A DNA stretch of 64,000 nt, taken from the NCBI GenBank assembly GCA_002794705.1, contig PGTK01000007.1, positions 1 through 64,000 on the forward strand, given 5' to 3'. Every line of letters begins with the position of its first letter. Positions within the stretch are counted from its first letter, which is position 1. Under the pieces are notes generated by a model. It did not search any database, was not told the DNA's origin, and saw only the letters and a list, made by a program, of their open reading frames with translations. Shown in pieces: positions 1 through 9,367 of this stretch. The position numbers and the translations under genes were made by a program. Origin of the DNA: Candidatus Thermofonsia Clade 1 bacterium (GTDB taxonomy: Bacteria > Chloroflexota > Anaerolineae > Aggregatilineales > UBA2796).

Positions 1-726
1 CAAGCCGCTGAAAAGATTCTGGAACGTCGAGAAAAAGCTACTGCCTTGCCGCATCTGATCAACAACGCGCTTCATATTTCTACCATTTTTGGCGTAGCGC
101 GCAAGGGCAATTTGAATAAATAGCGGGTTGCCACTAGGCTTTTCGCCCAGCGTGATCCACAGGATTCCATCATCGAAGGCGCCGCCCAGCGCCGCCGAGA
201 TCGCCACAGCGCCGTGTGTCTCATCCACCAGCGCCCTGAGCAGCGGCTCAAAGACTCCAGGACGCGCCACGAAGTCGGCGGGCAATTTCTCTGCCTCTGG
301 GAATGGCACGCGGCGCGGCTGGTAGGGCGTGCGCAGCTGTTCGATCAGCCTGTTCCATGTTAAATCCAGCTCTTGTGCCTCAGGGCGCAGATCGAGCCAG
401 TCTACGCGCTTCATCCAGCGCGGCACGGCATTCCAGTCCACTGACTGGGCAAGCACGGGGATGACTCGCGTGCCTTTTTGACGCGCATAGTGCCATTCCT
501 GTGCCACAACTTCGGAGGCAAGCGCTGCAGGCGAGAGGATCAGGATCATCGTATCCACATTCTCAATCGCCTCTTGAATTTGCCGCCACCAATCTTCGCC
601 GCCTTCCATGTCGCTGCGGTCGCGCCAGAGCGTGAAGTCGTGCGCTTGCAATTTTCTGTAGAGATCGCGGGCGAAGTCCGTGTTAGCGCGTGAATAGCTG
701 ACAAAAATATCGCGTTTTTCGGGCAT
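1..726 (-). CDS. TIR-domain protein with remnant NB-ARC region (partial, runs off window)
   Basis: The reading frame is open from ATG at 726 to the left edge, 242 codons with no stop. Residues about 5-130 form a TIR domain: the start DIFVSYSR, then LWRDRSDMEGGEDWW and MILILSPAALAS. A linker follows, then a region resembling the start of a bacterial NB-ARC/STAND NTPase. In that family the stretch before FDDGILWITLGEKPS normally carries a Walker A loop (GxGGxGKT). Here AISAALGG runs straight into AFDDGILW, so no P-loop is present, and after GEKPS the text jumps to a NPLFIQIALARY segment that looks like a later part of such proteins. TIR-STAND proteins are commonly NAD-cleaving or signalling defence proteins. 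I infer internal deletions. The start is chosen for GGAAGG about 8 bases upstream; in-frame ATGs exist at 747 and 762. Confidence 0.75.
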   Translation of the reverse strand, partial: MPEKRDIFVSYSRANTDFARDLYRKLQAHDFTLWRDRSDMEGGEDWWRQIQEAIENVDTMILILSPAALASEVVAQEWHYARQKGTRVIPVLAQSVDWNAVPRWMKRVDWLDLRPEAQELDLTWNRLIEQLRTPYQPRRVPFPEAEKLPADFVARPGVFEPLLRALVDETHGAVAISAALGGAFDDGILWITLGEKPSGNPLFIQIALARYAKNGRNMKRVVDQMRQGSSFFSTFQNLFSGL

Positions 727-925
727 AAGCAGACCTTCCGCCGACATAGAAGCGCGTTGCATTTTAGTTTAGCACAATTCTATTACAGGAAAAGCTATTT
801 CTGTGTGCAAGCTCACACTCTCCCGCCCTGATGAGCCGAGCTGGGCTTGCCCGTTCAAATCTGATGTAGCGTCGCTCAAAATGCGCTATGATTGAAGACA
901 GCACAGGCACACTTAGAGGCAGGAC

Positions 926-2416
926 ATGGCAGATTCAGAGGCGATTCATTTCGGCACAGATGGCATTCGCGGCGTGGCAGGCGCCTTCCCGCTCGATCCG
1001 CGCACAGTGACGGCGATCGGGCGCGCCATTGGAGCGTGGCTGCAGGCGCGTCCCGATCAAAAGACGGAGCGCACGATCCTGCTTGGGCGCGATACGCGAC
1101 CGAGCGGTCCGATGTTGGCGGCGGCGCTGAGCGCAGGTCTGTTGCAGGAGAATGTGACGGTTTTGGACGCGGGAGTCACCACTACGCCCGCCGTCGCCTA
1201 TTTGACGCGCCTCTATCGCGCCGATTTGGGTGTTGTCATCAGCGCGAGTCACAATCCCTCTGAGCAGAACGGCATTAAGGTGTTCGGCGCCGACGGCTTC
1301 AAACTGCCCGATGACTCTGAGGCGCAAATTGAGGCGCGGATCGCTGCGCTCTTGGCTGCGCCCGCGCCTGAGCGCGCTCCAGAGCGCTTTGGCAGGCTAA
1401 GAATGCTCTCGAAGGGCTTTGCGCCGCAGGGCGACTCAGCTGATTTGCCTGATGAGGCGTATTTGCGCTATCTGATCGAAGATGTTGACCTGAGCGGGCT
1501 GAGTCTTGTGCTGGATTGTGCCAACGGCGCCGCCCATCAGCTTGCGCCTGAGATTTTCAGGCGGGCGGGCGCGGCAGTGGCGGCGATCAACACGAACAGC
1601 GACGGCTACTCGATCAACGTGGAGGCGGGCAGTGAGCACGTCCGCCGCGATCGGAGCGCGCTGTTAGCAGCGCTTCAGGCGCACAACGCCGATCTCGGAC
1701 TCGCCTTTGACGGCGACGCGGATCGCGTTATCGTTGTGACGCCCGACGGGATGCTGATTGACGGCGATCACATTCTGGGCATACTTGCCGTGCATTTGAA
1801 AGGACGCGGTCTGTTGGCAGGCGATACGGTTGTGGCGACCGAGATGAGCAACAGCGGACTGGCTGACTATCTTGCGGCGCACGAGATCGCGCTCAGCCGC
1901 ACCAAAGTGGGCGACCGCTACGTGATGGAGCGCCTCCGCCAGCATGACTTGACGCTTGGCGGCGAGCAGGCGGGTCATATTATCATTCTAGATGACGATC
2001 ACGGCACAGGCGACGGCATCTATGTCGGTTTGGTGCTGGCTGCTCTAGCGGCAGCGCGCAAACGGGCAGGTGAAGACGGTCTGAGCGCGTTAGCAGCGGC
2101 GATTCCGCGCTATCCGCAGGTGATCGCCTCAGCTCATTTGAGGGCGCGAGTCGATCTGAGCGCGGTCGCGGGTCTGAGCGAGGCTGTTGAGGCGATCCAC
2201 GCGCTATTTGAGCATAAGGGGCGCGTCAATTTGCGCTTCAGCGGCACTGAGCCGAATTTGTTGCGCGCCATGGTCGAAGGCAGCGCGCACAACACCTTGC
2301 AGCAAGTGGTGGAGAGCGCCTTGCGCTTGTGTCATCTTGTGGCGGCTGCCAGTGGCACGCCTCAGCCGAAAATTGACATTGTAGACTGTGTCACGGGCGC
2401 GCCCATTCAGCTTTGA
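926..2416 (+). CDS. glmM: phosphoglucosamine mutase
   Basis: Converts glucosamine-6-phosphate to glucosamine-1-phosphate for UDP-GlcNAc and peptidoglycan synthesis in the cytoplasm. The start reads HFGTDGIRGVAG, as in GlmM. The phosphoserine loop VVISASHNPSEQNGIK places the catalytic serine near residue 108. The metal loop FDGDADRV lies near residue 265, the sugar loop GGEQAGHI near residue 345, and the phosphate loop RFSGTEPNLL near the C-terminus. At 496 residues it is somewhat longer than the usual 445-460. ATG at 926 follows AGGCAGGA. A second phosphohexomutase gene starts 21 bases downstream, so the two are probably cotranscribed. The exact hexose specificity is by family resemblance only. 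Confidence 0.88.
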   Translation: MADSEAIHFGTDGIRGVAGAFPLDPRTVTAIGRAIGAWLQARPDQKTERTILLGRDTRPSGPMLAAALSAGLLQENVTVLDAGVTTTPAVAYLTRLYRADLGVVISASHNPSEQNGIKVFGADGFKLPDDSEAQIEARIAALLAAPAPERAPERFGRLRMLSKGFAPQGDSADLPDEAYLRYLIEDVDLSGLSLVLDCANGAAHQLAPEIFRRAGAAVAAINTNSDGYSINVEAGSEHVRRDRSALLAALQAHNADLGLAFDGDADRVIVVTPDGMLIDGDHILGILAVHLKGRGLLAGDTVVATEMSNSGLADYLAAHEIALSRTKVGDRYVMERLRQHDLTLGGEQAGHIIILDDDHGTGDGIYVGLVLAALAAARKRAGEDGLSALAAAIPRYPQVIASAHLRARVDLSAVAGLSEAVEAIHALFEHKGRVNLRFSGTEPNLLRAMVEGSAHNTLQQVVESALRLCHLVAAASGTPQPKIDIVDCVTGAPIQL

Positions 2417-2437
2417 GAAACAGAAAGGCTACTTCCA

Positions 2438-3856
2438 ATGCAATTTCCGAGCGTAATCTTCCGTAAGTACGATATTCGCGGCACTGTGACGGGCGATAGT
2501 CCACAGGTCACGCCCGAATTGGCGCGGGCGGTCGGCATGGGCTACGGCACCTACATGAGGCGCACCTTCCAGACCGAGCGCGTCTACGTCGGCTGCGATA
2601 ATCGCCCGACATCGCCTATGCTCAAAGCAGCGCTGATCGAAGGGCTGCTCAGCACGGGTCTGGATGTGACCGATCTCGGTCAGGTCATGACTCCAACGGT
2701 CTACTATGCCAGCGCGCAGCACGGCGCACGCGGCGGCGGCATTCAGATCACGGGCAGTCATCTTTCGCTGCAGTTCAACGGCATTAAAATGGCGTATGAC
2801 CGTTTCGCGCTCTACGGCGATCAAATTCAGGAAATTCGCAAACTGATCGAGGCAGACGACTTCGAGCGCGGCAACGGAACGCTCACCTGCGATGATAGCC
2901 TCGTCAAGCAGCACATGCAGACCATTGCCAGCAAGGTGCGCATGGGCTCGCGCAAGCTCAAAATTGTGCTGGATGCCGGCAACAGCCTGAGCGGCGTCTT
3001 TATGCAGCCCGTCTATGAGCAGCTGGGCGTTGAGGTGATCTGTCTGTACTGCGAGCCTGACGGCACTTTCCCAAATCATCTGCCCAATCCCGAAGACCCT
3101 GAGACCACCAAAGACCTTGAGCGCGCCGTGCTGGAAAACGGCGCCGATATGGGCATCGGCTTTGATGGCGACGCGGATCGCTGCGGGATCATTGATGAGC
3201 ATGGGCATCACATCGCAGCGGATCGGCTGCTGGCGCTGCTGGCGCGCGATCTGCTCTCGCGGCACAAGGGCGCCAAGATCGTCTTTGATGTGAAGGCGAG
3301 TCAGGCGCTGGAGGATGAGATTCGGGCGCACGGCGGCATCCCGATCATGTGGAAGACGGGTCACAGCCTGATGAAGGCGAAAATGGCGGAGGAAGGCGCG
3401 CCCTTAGGCGGCGAAGTGAGCGGTCACCTGTTCATCGGCGAAGATTACTACGGCTTTGACGATGCGCCGCTCGTTTCGCTCAAAGTGCTGGAAATTTTCA
3501 GCAAAGAGACGCGCACGGTCAGCGAGGTGTTCGATAGCATTCCAAAACTGGTCGCCACGCCTGAGATCATTGTCCATGCGCCCGATGATCGCAAGTTCCA
3601 GATCATCGAGGCATTGCAAAATGAGTTCGCGGCTGAACATCCGGTCATCACGCTGGATGGCGCCCGCGTGACCTTCGATCACGGCTGGGGGCTAGTGCGT
3701 GCGAGCAATACGCAGCCTGCCATCACCATGCGCTTTGAGGCGCGCACAAAGGCTGATCTGGTCGCCATCATGCAGGATTTTGATCGGCGTTTGGCGCACT
3801 ACCCTGAGGTAGCACGCGATAAACTCCAAGAGCAGATCGCAGCCTTCAGCGCCTGA
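2438..3856 (+). CDS. phosphomannomutase/phosphoglucomutase family protein
   Basis: Alpha-D-phosphohexomutase of 472 residues, expected to interconvert hexose 6- and 1-phosphates for sugar-nucleotide synthesis. The N-terminal FRKYDIRG, the metal loop FDGDADRCGII, the sugar loop GGEVSGHLF and the C-terminal RASNTQPAITMRFEA are as in bacterial PMM/PGM (AlgC-type) enzymes. The serine loop is unusual: ITGSHLSLQFNGIK (Ser near residue 107) where the family normally has SHNP after the glycine, so Asn-Pro is replaced by Leu-Ser. The catalytic Ser and following His are kept. It follows glmM with a 21-base gap and is closed by a strong terminator, so the two form one unit. Confidence 0.85.
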   Translation: MQFPSVIFRKYDIRGTVTGDSPQVTPELARAVGMGYGTYMRRTFQTERVYVGCDNRPTSPMLKAALIEGLLSTGLDVTDLGQVMTPTVYYASAQHGARGGGIQITGSHLSLQFNGIKMAYDRFALYGDQIQEIRKLIEADDFERGNGTLTCDDSLVKQHMQTIASKVRMGSRKLKIVLDAGNSLSGVFMQPVYEQLGVEVICLYCEPDGTFPNHLPNPEDPETTKDLERAVLENGADMGIGFDGDADRCGIIDEHGHHIAADRLLALLARDLLSRHKGAKIVFDVKASQALEDEIRAHGGIPIMWKTGHSLMKAKMAEEGAPLGGEVSGHLFIGEDYYGFDDAPLVSLKVLEIFSKETRTVSEVFDSIPKLVATPEIIVHAPDDRKFQIIEALQNEFAAEHPVITLDGARVTFDHGWGLVRASNTQPAITMRFEARTKADLVAIMQDFDRRLAHYPEVARDKLQEQIAAFSA

Positions 3857-3865
3857 TTGATTCAA

Positions 3866-3897
3866 CGCCTGTCAGCCCCGTGCTGACAGGCGCTTTT
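3866..3897 (+). terminator. rho-independent terminator after glmM-pgm unit
   Basis: A perfect 10-bp stem (CGCCTGTCAG / CTGACAGGCG) with a 7-base loop is followed by TTTT. It lies 10 bases after the phosphohexomutase stop, between convergent genes, and can insulate both. Confidence 0.85.
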
Positions 3898-3901
3898 GTG
3901 C

Positions 3902-4888
3902 CTAGAGCGGGCGCGTGATTGAGAAATGACGATCAGCCTCTTCATCTGGAATTTCAAAGCGGGCGAATAGCGCCGCATGATCGGGGTAGACGGCGTCGCG
4001 GCGGCTCTCCACGTCGGCGTCAATGCTCTCAATCGTCTCAACGATGCTATCGGCTTGGCGCAGGTAAAAGATCAGCTCATGGCTGACCGTGATGTGATCG
4101 ATCAGCTCCCGCGCCTTCAAATAGATACGCGAAAAGCGCCGTGAGCCGGGGATGTAGTCGGCGAGGTTGTACAGGCGGATGTCATCAAAGCGGTCGCGGT
4201 GGGCAAGGCTGCGATCAGCCGGTCCGAGCATCATCTGCGTCGTGACCGCCTCTGGTCCGTCGTTGAAGTCGCCCATCAGCACAGCAGGCTCGTTGTTGCC
4301 CGTCATCAGCTCGTTCATCAGCACACGGACGGCAGCCGCCTCCGCCGCACGGCGCAAAAGTGCGTAACCAATGTAGCGGACGCGCTCATTTTCATCCAGC
4401 GGAAAGCGCCTGCCATTCGGATAGGTGATCAGCTTTGACTTCAAATGGACGTTGACCACGTTCACCAGCAAGCCGGGCGCTAAAACGACCGTCGCTTTCA
4501 GGATGCCGCGACTCATGCTTGTGATCGGGCGTCCGCCGTCGCCGCTTGGCACGTTCACCAAGCCCTCAGGCGGCATGTCGCCTATATCGCGTGCCTGCAG
4601 CAGCGGCAAGCGCGAGAGGAAGGCGACGCGAATGCCGCGCATATCCGGCAGGCGCGAGACTCGCCCATAGGGATAGCGGTTATTCAAGGCGCGTCGCAGA
4701 TCGCCGAAAGCATCTTCATCGCCGATCTCCTGCAGAGCAATCACATCCGGCGAGACCGCCTGAATAGTGCGCACGAGGTTGACCAGCTTGCGCTCGTAGG
4801 TCTGCTGATCGCGCGGACCGAAGCCTGAGGGATGATCGGGACGAAACCAGTTCTCTAAATTCCACGTCATGACCGTAAAAGGAATCAT
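3902..4888 (-). CDS. endonuclease/exonuclease/phosphatase (EEP) family protein
   Basis: Metal-dependent hydrolase of the EEP fold, 328 residues. The diagnostic motifs are in order: FTVMTWNLENWF at the N-terminus, VIALQEIGDEDAF (metal-binding Glu), VNVHLKSK, LMGDFNDGP, and the C-terminal YPDHAALFARFEI (Asp-His pair). There is no signal peptide, so a cytoplasmic location is expected. The family covers DNA endonucleases, phosphodiesterases and phosphatases; the substrate cannot be told from sequence. It lies about 70 bases downstream of the aldehyde dehydrogenase gene on the same strand. Confidence 0.8.
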   Translation of the reverse strand: MIPFTVMTWNLENWFRPDHPSGFGPRDQQTYERKLVNLVRTIQAVSPDVIALQEIGDEDAFGDLRRALNNRYPYGRVSRLPDMRGIRVAFLSRLPLLQARDIGDMPPEGLVNVPSGDGGRPITSMSRGILKATVVLAPGLLVNVVNVHLKSKLITYPNGRRFPLDENERVRYIGYALLRRAAEAAAVRVLMNELMTGNNEPAVLMGDFNDGPEAVTTQMMLGPADRSLAHRDRFDDIRLYNLADYIPGSRRFSRIYLKARELIDHITVSHELIFYLRQADSIVETIESIDADVESRRDAVYPDHAALFARFEIPDEEADRHFSITRPL

Positions 4889-4957
4889 GGCTGAGGCGCC
4901 CCTCCTGTTTGAGCTGTCACAGGCATAATACTGCCATGAGCCGCGCCGCTCTGCAGC

Positions 4958-6457
4958 TCACAGCCCAATCCAGACACTTTTGAGCTGGGTGTACAGCTCA
5001 ATGGCTGCTGCGCCCATCTCGCGCCCATAGCCAGACTGTTTGTAGCCGCCGAAGGGCGAGGCAGGATCGAACATGCTGTAAGTATTCACCCAGACTGTGC
5101 CAGCGCGCAGCGCTGCAGCCGCACGATGCGCCTTGCTCAGGTCTCGCGTCCAGATCGAGGCAGCTAAGCCGTAGGGCGAGTCGTTTGCCGCTCGGATCAC
5201 CTCTTCAAACGAGTCGAACGGCTCGACAATCGCCACCGGACCGAAAATTTCCTCGCGCACAATCGCCATCTCAGGCTTGGTGTTCGTGAAGACCGTCGGG
5301 CGCATGAAGTAGCCCTCTGCCAAAGGCACCTCAAGCGCACGCCCGCCGCCCACACAGACCCTTGCGCCCTGTGCAATGCCGCTCTGGACGTAGCCCAGCA
5401 CGCGCCCCAGCTGCCGCTCACTGATCAGCGGACCGATATCGGGCTGCGGATCAGCCATGCCCGCGCCGATGCTCAGCCCTTGCGCCACCTCGATCACGCG
5501 CTCCAGAACGCCCTCATAGACGCTCCGCTCAGCGTAGATACGCGCTGCAGCCACGCAACTTTGTCCGCTGCTGCCGAACAGACCGAGCGCCGATTGCCGA
5601 GCCGCGGCTTCCACATCTGAGTCGCTGAAAATGATGGACGGCGACTTGCCGCCTAGCTCCAGTGAGAGCCGCTTGATGTTGCCCGCTGAAGCCGCGATGA
5701 TCGTCCGCGCCACCTCGGTGCTGCCTGTGAAGCTGATCTTATCTACCTCTGGATGATGAGTCAGCGCTGCGCCTGCCTCATTCCCATAGCCCGTGATGAT
5801 GTTGACCACGCCTGCGGGAAAGCCTGCCTCTAGGATCAGCTCACCTAAGTAGAGCGCCGAAAGCGGCGTCTGTTCGGCGGGCTTGAGGATCACACAGTTG
5901 CCGCAGGCAAGCGCAGGCGCTAACTTCCACGCCGCGATCTCAAGCGGAAAGTTCCAAGGCGTGATCAGTCCGCACACGCCGAGCGGCTCGCGCAGCGTGT
6001 AGTTGAAATGGCGCGGCACTGAGACAGGGATCGTATTGCCTTCGATTTTGGTCGCCCAGCCGCTGTAGTAGCGGAAATGATCGGCTGACCAGATGACATC
6101 GCCCCGTTTGGCGCCTGTGTAGCTCTTGCCGTTGTTCAGTGCCTCTAGCTGAGCTAACGGATCGGCGTGCGCCTCGATCAGATCGGCGAGTCGCCATAGC
6201 AACCTAGCACGGTCAGCGGGCGTCACCTCGCGCCAAGCGCCCTCGAAAGCAGCCCGCGCCGCCTTGACCGCTCGATCCACGTCTTCCAAACTGCCGCGTG
6301 CGCAGCGCGTCAGCACTCTGCCAGTAGAGGGGTCGTAGGTCTCGAAGGTCTCGCCGCTAGCCGCCTCAACCCATTGATTGTTGATCAGCAGCTTGCGCGG
6401 CGACTCCAAATAGGCTTGCACACGCGGATGTATCGGCACAACAGTCTTAAAAGTCAT
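4958..6457 (-). CDS. NAD(P)-dependent aldehyde dehydrogenase
   Basis: Oxidises an aldehyde to the carboxylic acid with NAD(P)+. At 499 residues it is full length for the ALDH superfamily. The motifs are [13 protein letters not shown], the cofactor loop [18 protein letters not shown] with the general-base Glu, and [10 protein letters not shown] with the catalytic Cys near residue 300, plus the late [14 protein letters not shown] and [14 protein letters not shown]. It most resembles broad-specificity ALDH1/betaine-aldehyde-type enzymes. No pathway partner lies next to it, so the substrate is undetermined. Upstream on the same strand is a WD40 protein with a 29-base gap. Confidence 0.9.
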   Translation of the reverse strand: MTFKTVVPIHPRVQAYLESPRKLLINNQWVEAASGETFETYDPSTGRVLTRCARGSLEDVDRAVKAARAAFEGAWREVTPADRARLLWRLADLIEAHADPLAQLEALNNGKSYTGAKRGDVIWSADHFRYYSGWATKIEGNTIPVSVPRHFNYTLREPLGVCGLITPWNFPLEIAAWKLAPALACGNCVILKPAEQTPLSALYLGELILEAGFPAGVVNIITGYGNEAGAALTHHPEVDKISFTGSTEVARTIIAASAGNIKRLSLELGGKSPSIIFSDSDVEAAARQSALGLFGSSGQSCVAAARIYAERSVYEGVLERVIEVAQGLSIGAGMADPQPDIGPLISERQLGRVLGYVQSGIAQGARVCVGGGRALEVPLAEGYFMRPTVFTNTKPEMAIVREEIFGPVAIVEPFDSFEEVIRAANDSPYGLAASIWTRDLSKAHRAAAALRAGTVWVNTYSMFDPASPFGGYKQSGYGREMGAAAIELYTQLKSVWIGL

Positions 6458-6486
6458 CTCGGATGCTCCTCAGTAGATGGCGACTC

Positions 6487-7611
6487 TCATTTGATCACAG
6501 GGACGCCCCACACGCGCAGGCTGCCGTCATCGCTGGTGGTGATCAAGTAGCGCCCGCCACTCGAAAAGACCGCGTCCCATGCCCAGCCGCGCAGCTGCGC
6601 AAGAATTTTCAGCTCTGTTGCCGCCCAAACGACTGTCTGATCGGCCCCGGCGGTCGCTAACAGCTGACCATCAGCGCTGAACACGACGCGGAAAATCGGC
6701 GCGCTGTGCGCCTTGACGAAGCGCGGCGTTGTGCTGCCGATCTGCCAGACGGCAAGCGTGCCGTCATCTAGAGCGGCAGCAATGCTCCGACTATCAGGCG
6801 CAATGGCGAAATGATTGACCGCGATACCGTCATGCGCCAGAGTCTGCAGCAATTCGCCGTCGCGCAGCGCCCAGACCAAGAGCTGATCGCGGGCGAGTCC
6901 GACGGCATAGCGCCCATCAGGGCTGAGGGCAAGGGCAGTGATCGGCGCGCTGTGCCGCAACGTCAAAATTTCTTCGAGAGCGGCGGCATTCTCAGCGCTG
7001 AGCGCAGCAGCGTTGCGCAGCGCCGCCTCACGCTGAGCGCTGCGCGTGGCAAGCGCAACAGCCGTGCCAACGCGCTGCTCTTGGGCTTGGGCGAGGGCAG
7101 TCTCAGCGGCGCTGAGCGTGGCGACCTGCGCTGAGCGCGTGGCAAGCGCCGCGCTACCGAGCGCCTCTGCTGTGCGGGTCTGGAGAGCAGCTGCTGCGAG
7201 TGTCGCCGCTTGAAAAGTGGCAGTGGCAAGGGCGTGAGCGGTCTGAGTCTGCTGTGGGATAGCGGTCGCCGTGCGGTAGAGCGACTCGGTCTGTGCAGTG
7301 GCGTCTAGCGCAAGTTGATCGGCTGTGGCACGCAAAGCAGTGTAAGTTGCCGTCTGCGCCTGCCAGACAGCTGTCACCTCTGCGAGGATCGCCTGCGCGG
7401 TCTGCTCACGGCTGACCTGATCGCGCAGCATGGCAAGGCGGCTATCCAGCGTAGCGTTCAGGTCAGCGGCAATGAGAGCGGTCTGGCGGGCTTGAGCGGC
7501 TTGCTCAGCGCTGCGCAGCGCCGAAGGAATGATCAAGCTCATAACGCCCACCAGCACGATCACCACGCTTGAAAGCCCATACAGAAAAAGACGGTAGCTC
7601 GATGTTCCCAA
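6487..7611 (-). CDS. membrane-anchored coiled-coil WD40-repeat protein
   Basis: 374 residues. One N-terminal membrane segment (about residues 8-32, LFLYGLSSVVIVLVGVMSLI) is followed by about 190 residues very rich in Ala, Thr, Gln and Glu that look like a long coiled coil. Then come WD40 repeats: ITALALSPDGRYAV, VNHFAIAPDSRSIAAALDDG, IFRVVFSADGQLLATAGAD and DAVFSSGGRYLITTSDDG. That is about four blades, too few for a closed seven-blade propeller alone. A scaffolding or sensing role at the membrane is inferred; no enzyme domain is seen. It sits just downstream of the permease-like operon, 57 bases past the broken gene. Confidence 0.7.
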   Translation of the reverse strand: MGTSSYRLFLYGLSSVVIVLVGVMSLIIPSALRSAEQAAQARQTALIAADLNATLDSRLAMLRDQVSREQTAQAILAEVTAVWQAQTATYTALRATADQLALDATAQTESLYRTATAIPQQTQTAHALATATFQAATLAAAALQTRTAEALGSAALATRSAQVATLSAAETALAQAQEQRVGTAVALATRSAQREAALRNAAALSAENAAALEEILTLRHSAPITALALSPDGRYAVGLARDQLLVWALRDGELLQTLAHDGIAVNHFAIAPDSRSIAAALDDGTLAVWQIGSTTPRFVKAHSAPIFRVVFSADGQLLATAGADQTVVWAATELKILAQLRGWAWDAVFSSGGRYLITTSDDGSLRVWGVPVIK

Positions 7612-7668
7612 GGGTCTCGCTCACGGATGTACAACACAGCGTGCGGCATGGCACAGCCTTTAATTCTA

Positions 7669-8506
7669 TCACACAGGCGCACGGTGCATCGCCTCAGGAG
7701 TGAGGGCATGCTCCAGCACAGATCGCAGCGCATTCTTCTGCAAAAAACTGTAGAACAAGAACGTGCAGACGTACATTAAAGCTGGGAATGTCAGCGGGAG
7801 CATCCACGCAGTACATGCGGTCAAGACGAACAGCATAACCCCCTGCACGATCCGAATGATGAGAAGCACGCCAAGACCTGCCAGCACGGCATCGCTCTCA
7901 TGTGCCACACGAACCGAAATGGCAAGGCTGAGCGCTATCACAGCCCACATGCGCTACCGTGGCTCTAAAAGATAGGGCATTGCTGTAATGCTGTGCGCGA
8001 TCAAACTGTGTGGGCCACGAAATTACGTCTAGCCCAGCAGTTCGTTCTGAGGATGTTACGATCAAAAGCGTTGCGGCAATCATCAAAATGCTAAACAGCC
8101 GCAGCGCCATCTCCAGCATCAGCAGCCGCCACATGCGTAACTGTATAGCGCCATACTTGGCAGCCAAGATCGCCTCAGGCTTCAAAGGGGTCAGGCGGAG
8201 TAAATCCCAGTGACCCTCGCGCCTCTCCGTGCCTAGTCCCTTTATAGTCCTGAATAGATAGGCTATATCCGCTCCGAACGGCAGCACCAGAGTGACCAGA
8301 AAACCCAAGATCATGAGGGTAAAAAACGATGATTGCATGTGATAGCCAACAATTATGACTACAGCAATTAGCACCGCTACTAGGAACGCCCGCCTGCCAT
8401 AACGGATGAGCGCCTCCGTGCCACCTTGCAGTCGCCTTAGCTCAAGCTGCCAGATCGGGTTATGAGCGCTATCCCCTTGAATTCTGCGCAACAAATAATT
8501 CAGCAT
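7669..8506 (-). pseudogene. broken ABC-2-permease-like membrane protein
   Basis: Last member of the 7669-12910 array. From ATG at 8506 (GAGGAG upstream) the frame encodes the family block LLRLTPLKPEAILAAKYGAI and QLRMWR, then membrane segments. It then loses homology and ends at 7898. The expected continuation is in another frame: YLLEPR, then a stop, then RMWAVIALSLAIS down to 7669. The paralogues read W at the stop (EPLWRMRA, EVWWRMRA), so TAG at 7954-7956 is a TGG-to-TAG change. A separate frameshift lies roughly between 7990 and 8040. With two lesions the gene is almost certainly inactive unless the assembly is wrong. Confidence 0.8.
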
Positions 8507-8509
8507 CGC

Positions 8510-9367
8510 TTACTCTCCTCGCTCAGTGCGGCGTATGGCGATCTCAATTGCCCAGACGCTCAAGCGCCGATACACGCCATAGAACAAGCCGTAGATCACC
8601 ACAACATACAGCAACGGCGATGAGATGAAGAGCAGATTACCCGATCGGTACCACTGATCGATCAGCTCATTTTGGGCAGGTAGGCTGATCAGGAAGGCGA
8701 TCTGGGCAAGGCGGATGGCGAAAGCCGCGCCGATTGCCCCTATCACTGCCAGCCATTCATCGCGGATATGTAGGATCGCAGCAAAACTGAGCGCTACCAC
8801 AGCGCGCATACGCCAAAGCGGCTCTGCTGCGTAGAGATAGCCGCCGACTGCGAACGGTATGATAAACAGCCACGCCGAACAGAGCAACAGGCTCAGCCCG
8901 CCGCGCAGAGAGATGCCGATCAGGGCAAAAATCAGCGTAGCCGCAACCAATTGCCGCAGCACTGACTCCAACACCAGTCCGCGCCATGTGCGCAACTGAC
9001 CGCTCATGTATTTACCCGTCACAATCGCTGCTGAGGGCAAGGGAGTCAGGCGCAGCGCCTCCCAGAACTCGCTGCGTATCTGGTTGCCAAAGCGCGCCGC
9101 TAGGATGTAGGCTGCATCCGCGCCAAAACCGAGCGCATAAGTGATCACAAAGGTGACAAACCATAGCTGTAAGAAAGTCGGGAAACTGCGCAGGTCAATC
9201 ACGCTCGGCACAGCCAGAATGAGCGCTAAGAGGTAGGCGATCGGCTGTGCGCGCCGCTCAAAACGCTCCAGATTGGCTTGACTGGGATGCTCATGCCGCA
9301 GCGCAAGCCACAGCACGGGATTGAAGCACGCCGCCTCGAACAGCTCGCTCAGGGCAGACCTAAACAT
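8510..9367 (-). CDS. ABC-2-permease-like membrane protein
   Basis: Integral membrane protein of 285 residues with about six hydrophobic segments. It carries both family blocks of this array: ALRLTPLPSAAIVTGKY followed by QLRTWR in a cytoplasmic loop, and AEPLWRMRAVVALSF after the fourth segment. The first block resembles the TPL-S-x-x-E-I-x-x-G-K loop of ABC-2-type exporter permeases, so a permease-like role is inferred. It overlaps the upstream 614-residue gene by 8 bases and is followed 3 bases later by the broken paralogue, indicating one translationally coupled operon. No ATP-binding subunit is nearby. Confidence 0.7.
   Translation of the reverse strand: MFRSALSELFEAACFNPVLWLALRHEHPSQANLERFERRAQPIAYLLALILAVPSVIDLRSFPTFLQLWFVTFVITYALGFGADAAYILAARFGNQIRSEFWEALRLTPLPSAAIVTGKYMSGQLRTWRGLVLESVLRQLVAATLIFALIGISLRGGLSLLLCSAWLFIIPFAVGGYLYAAEPLWRMRAVVALSFAAILHIRDEWLAVIGAIGAAFAIRLAQIAFLISLPAQNELIDQWYRSGNLLFISSPLLYVVVIYGLFYGVYRRLSVWAIEIAIRRTERGE

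Noticed and set aside
2429..3364. 311-codon minus-strand ORF opposite the second mutase
   Set aside because: Shadow of the plus-strand mutase with its DGDADR and GGE motifs; no domain in the antisense text.
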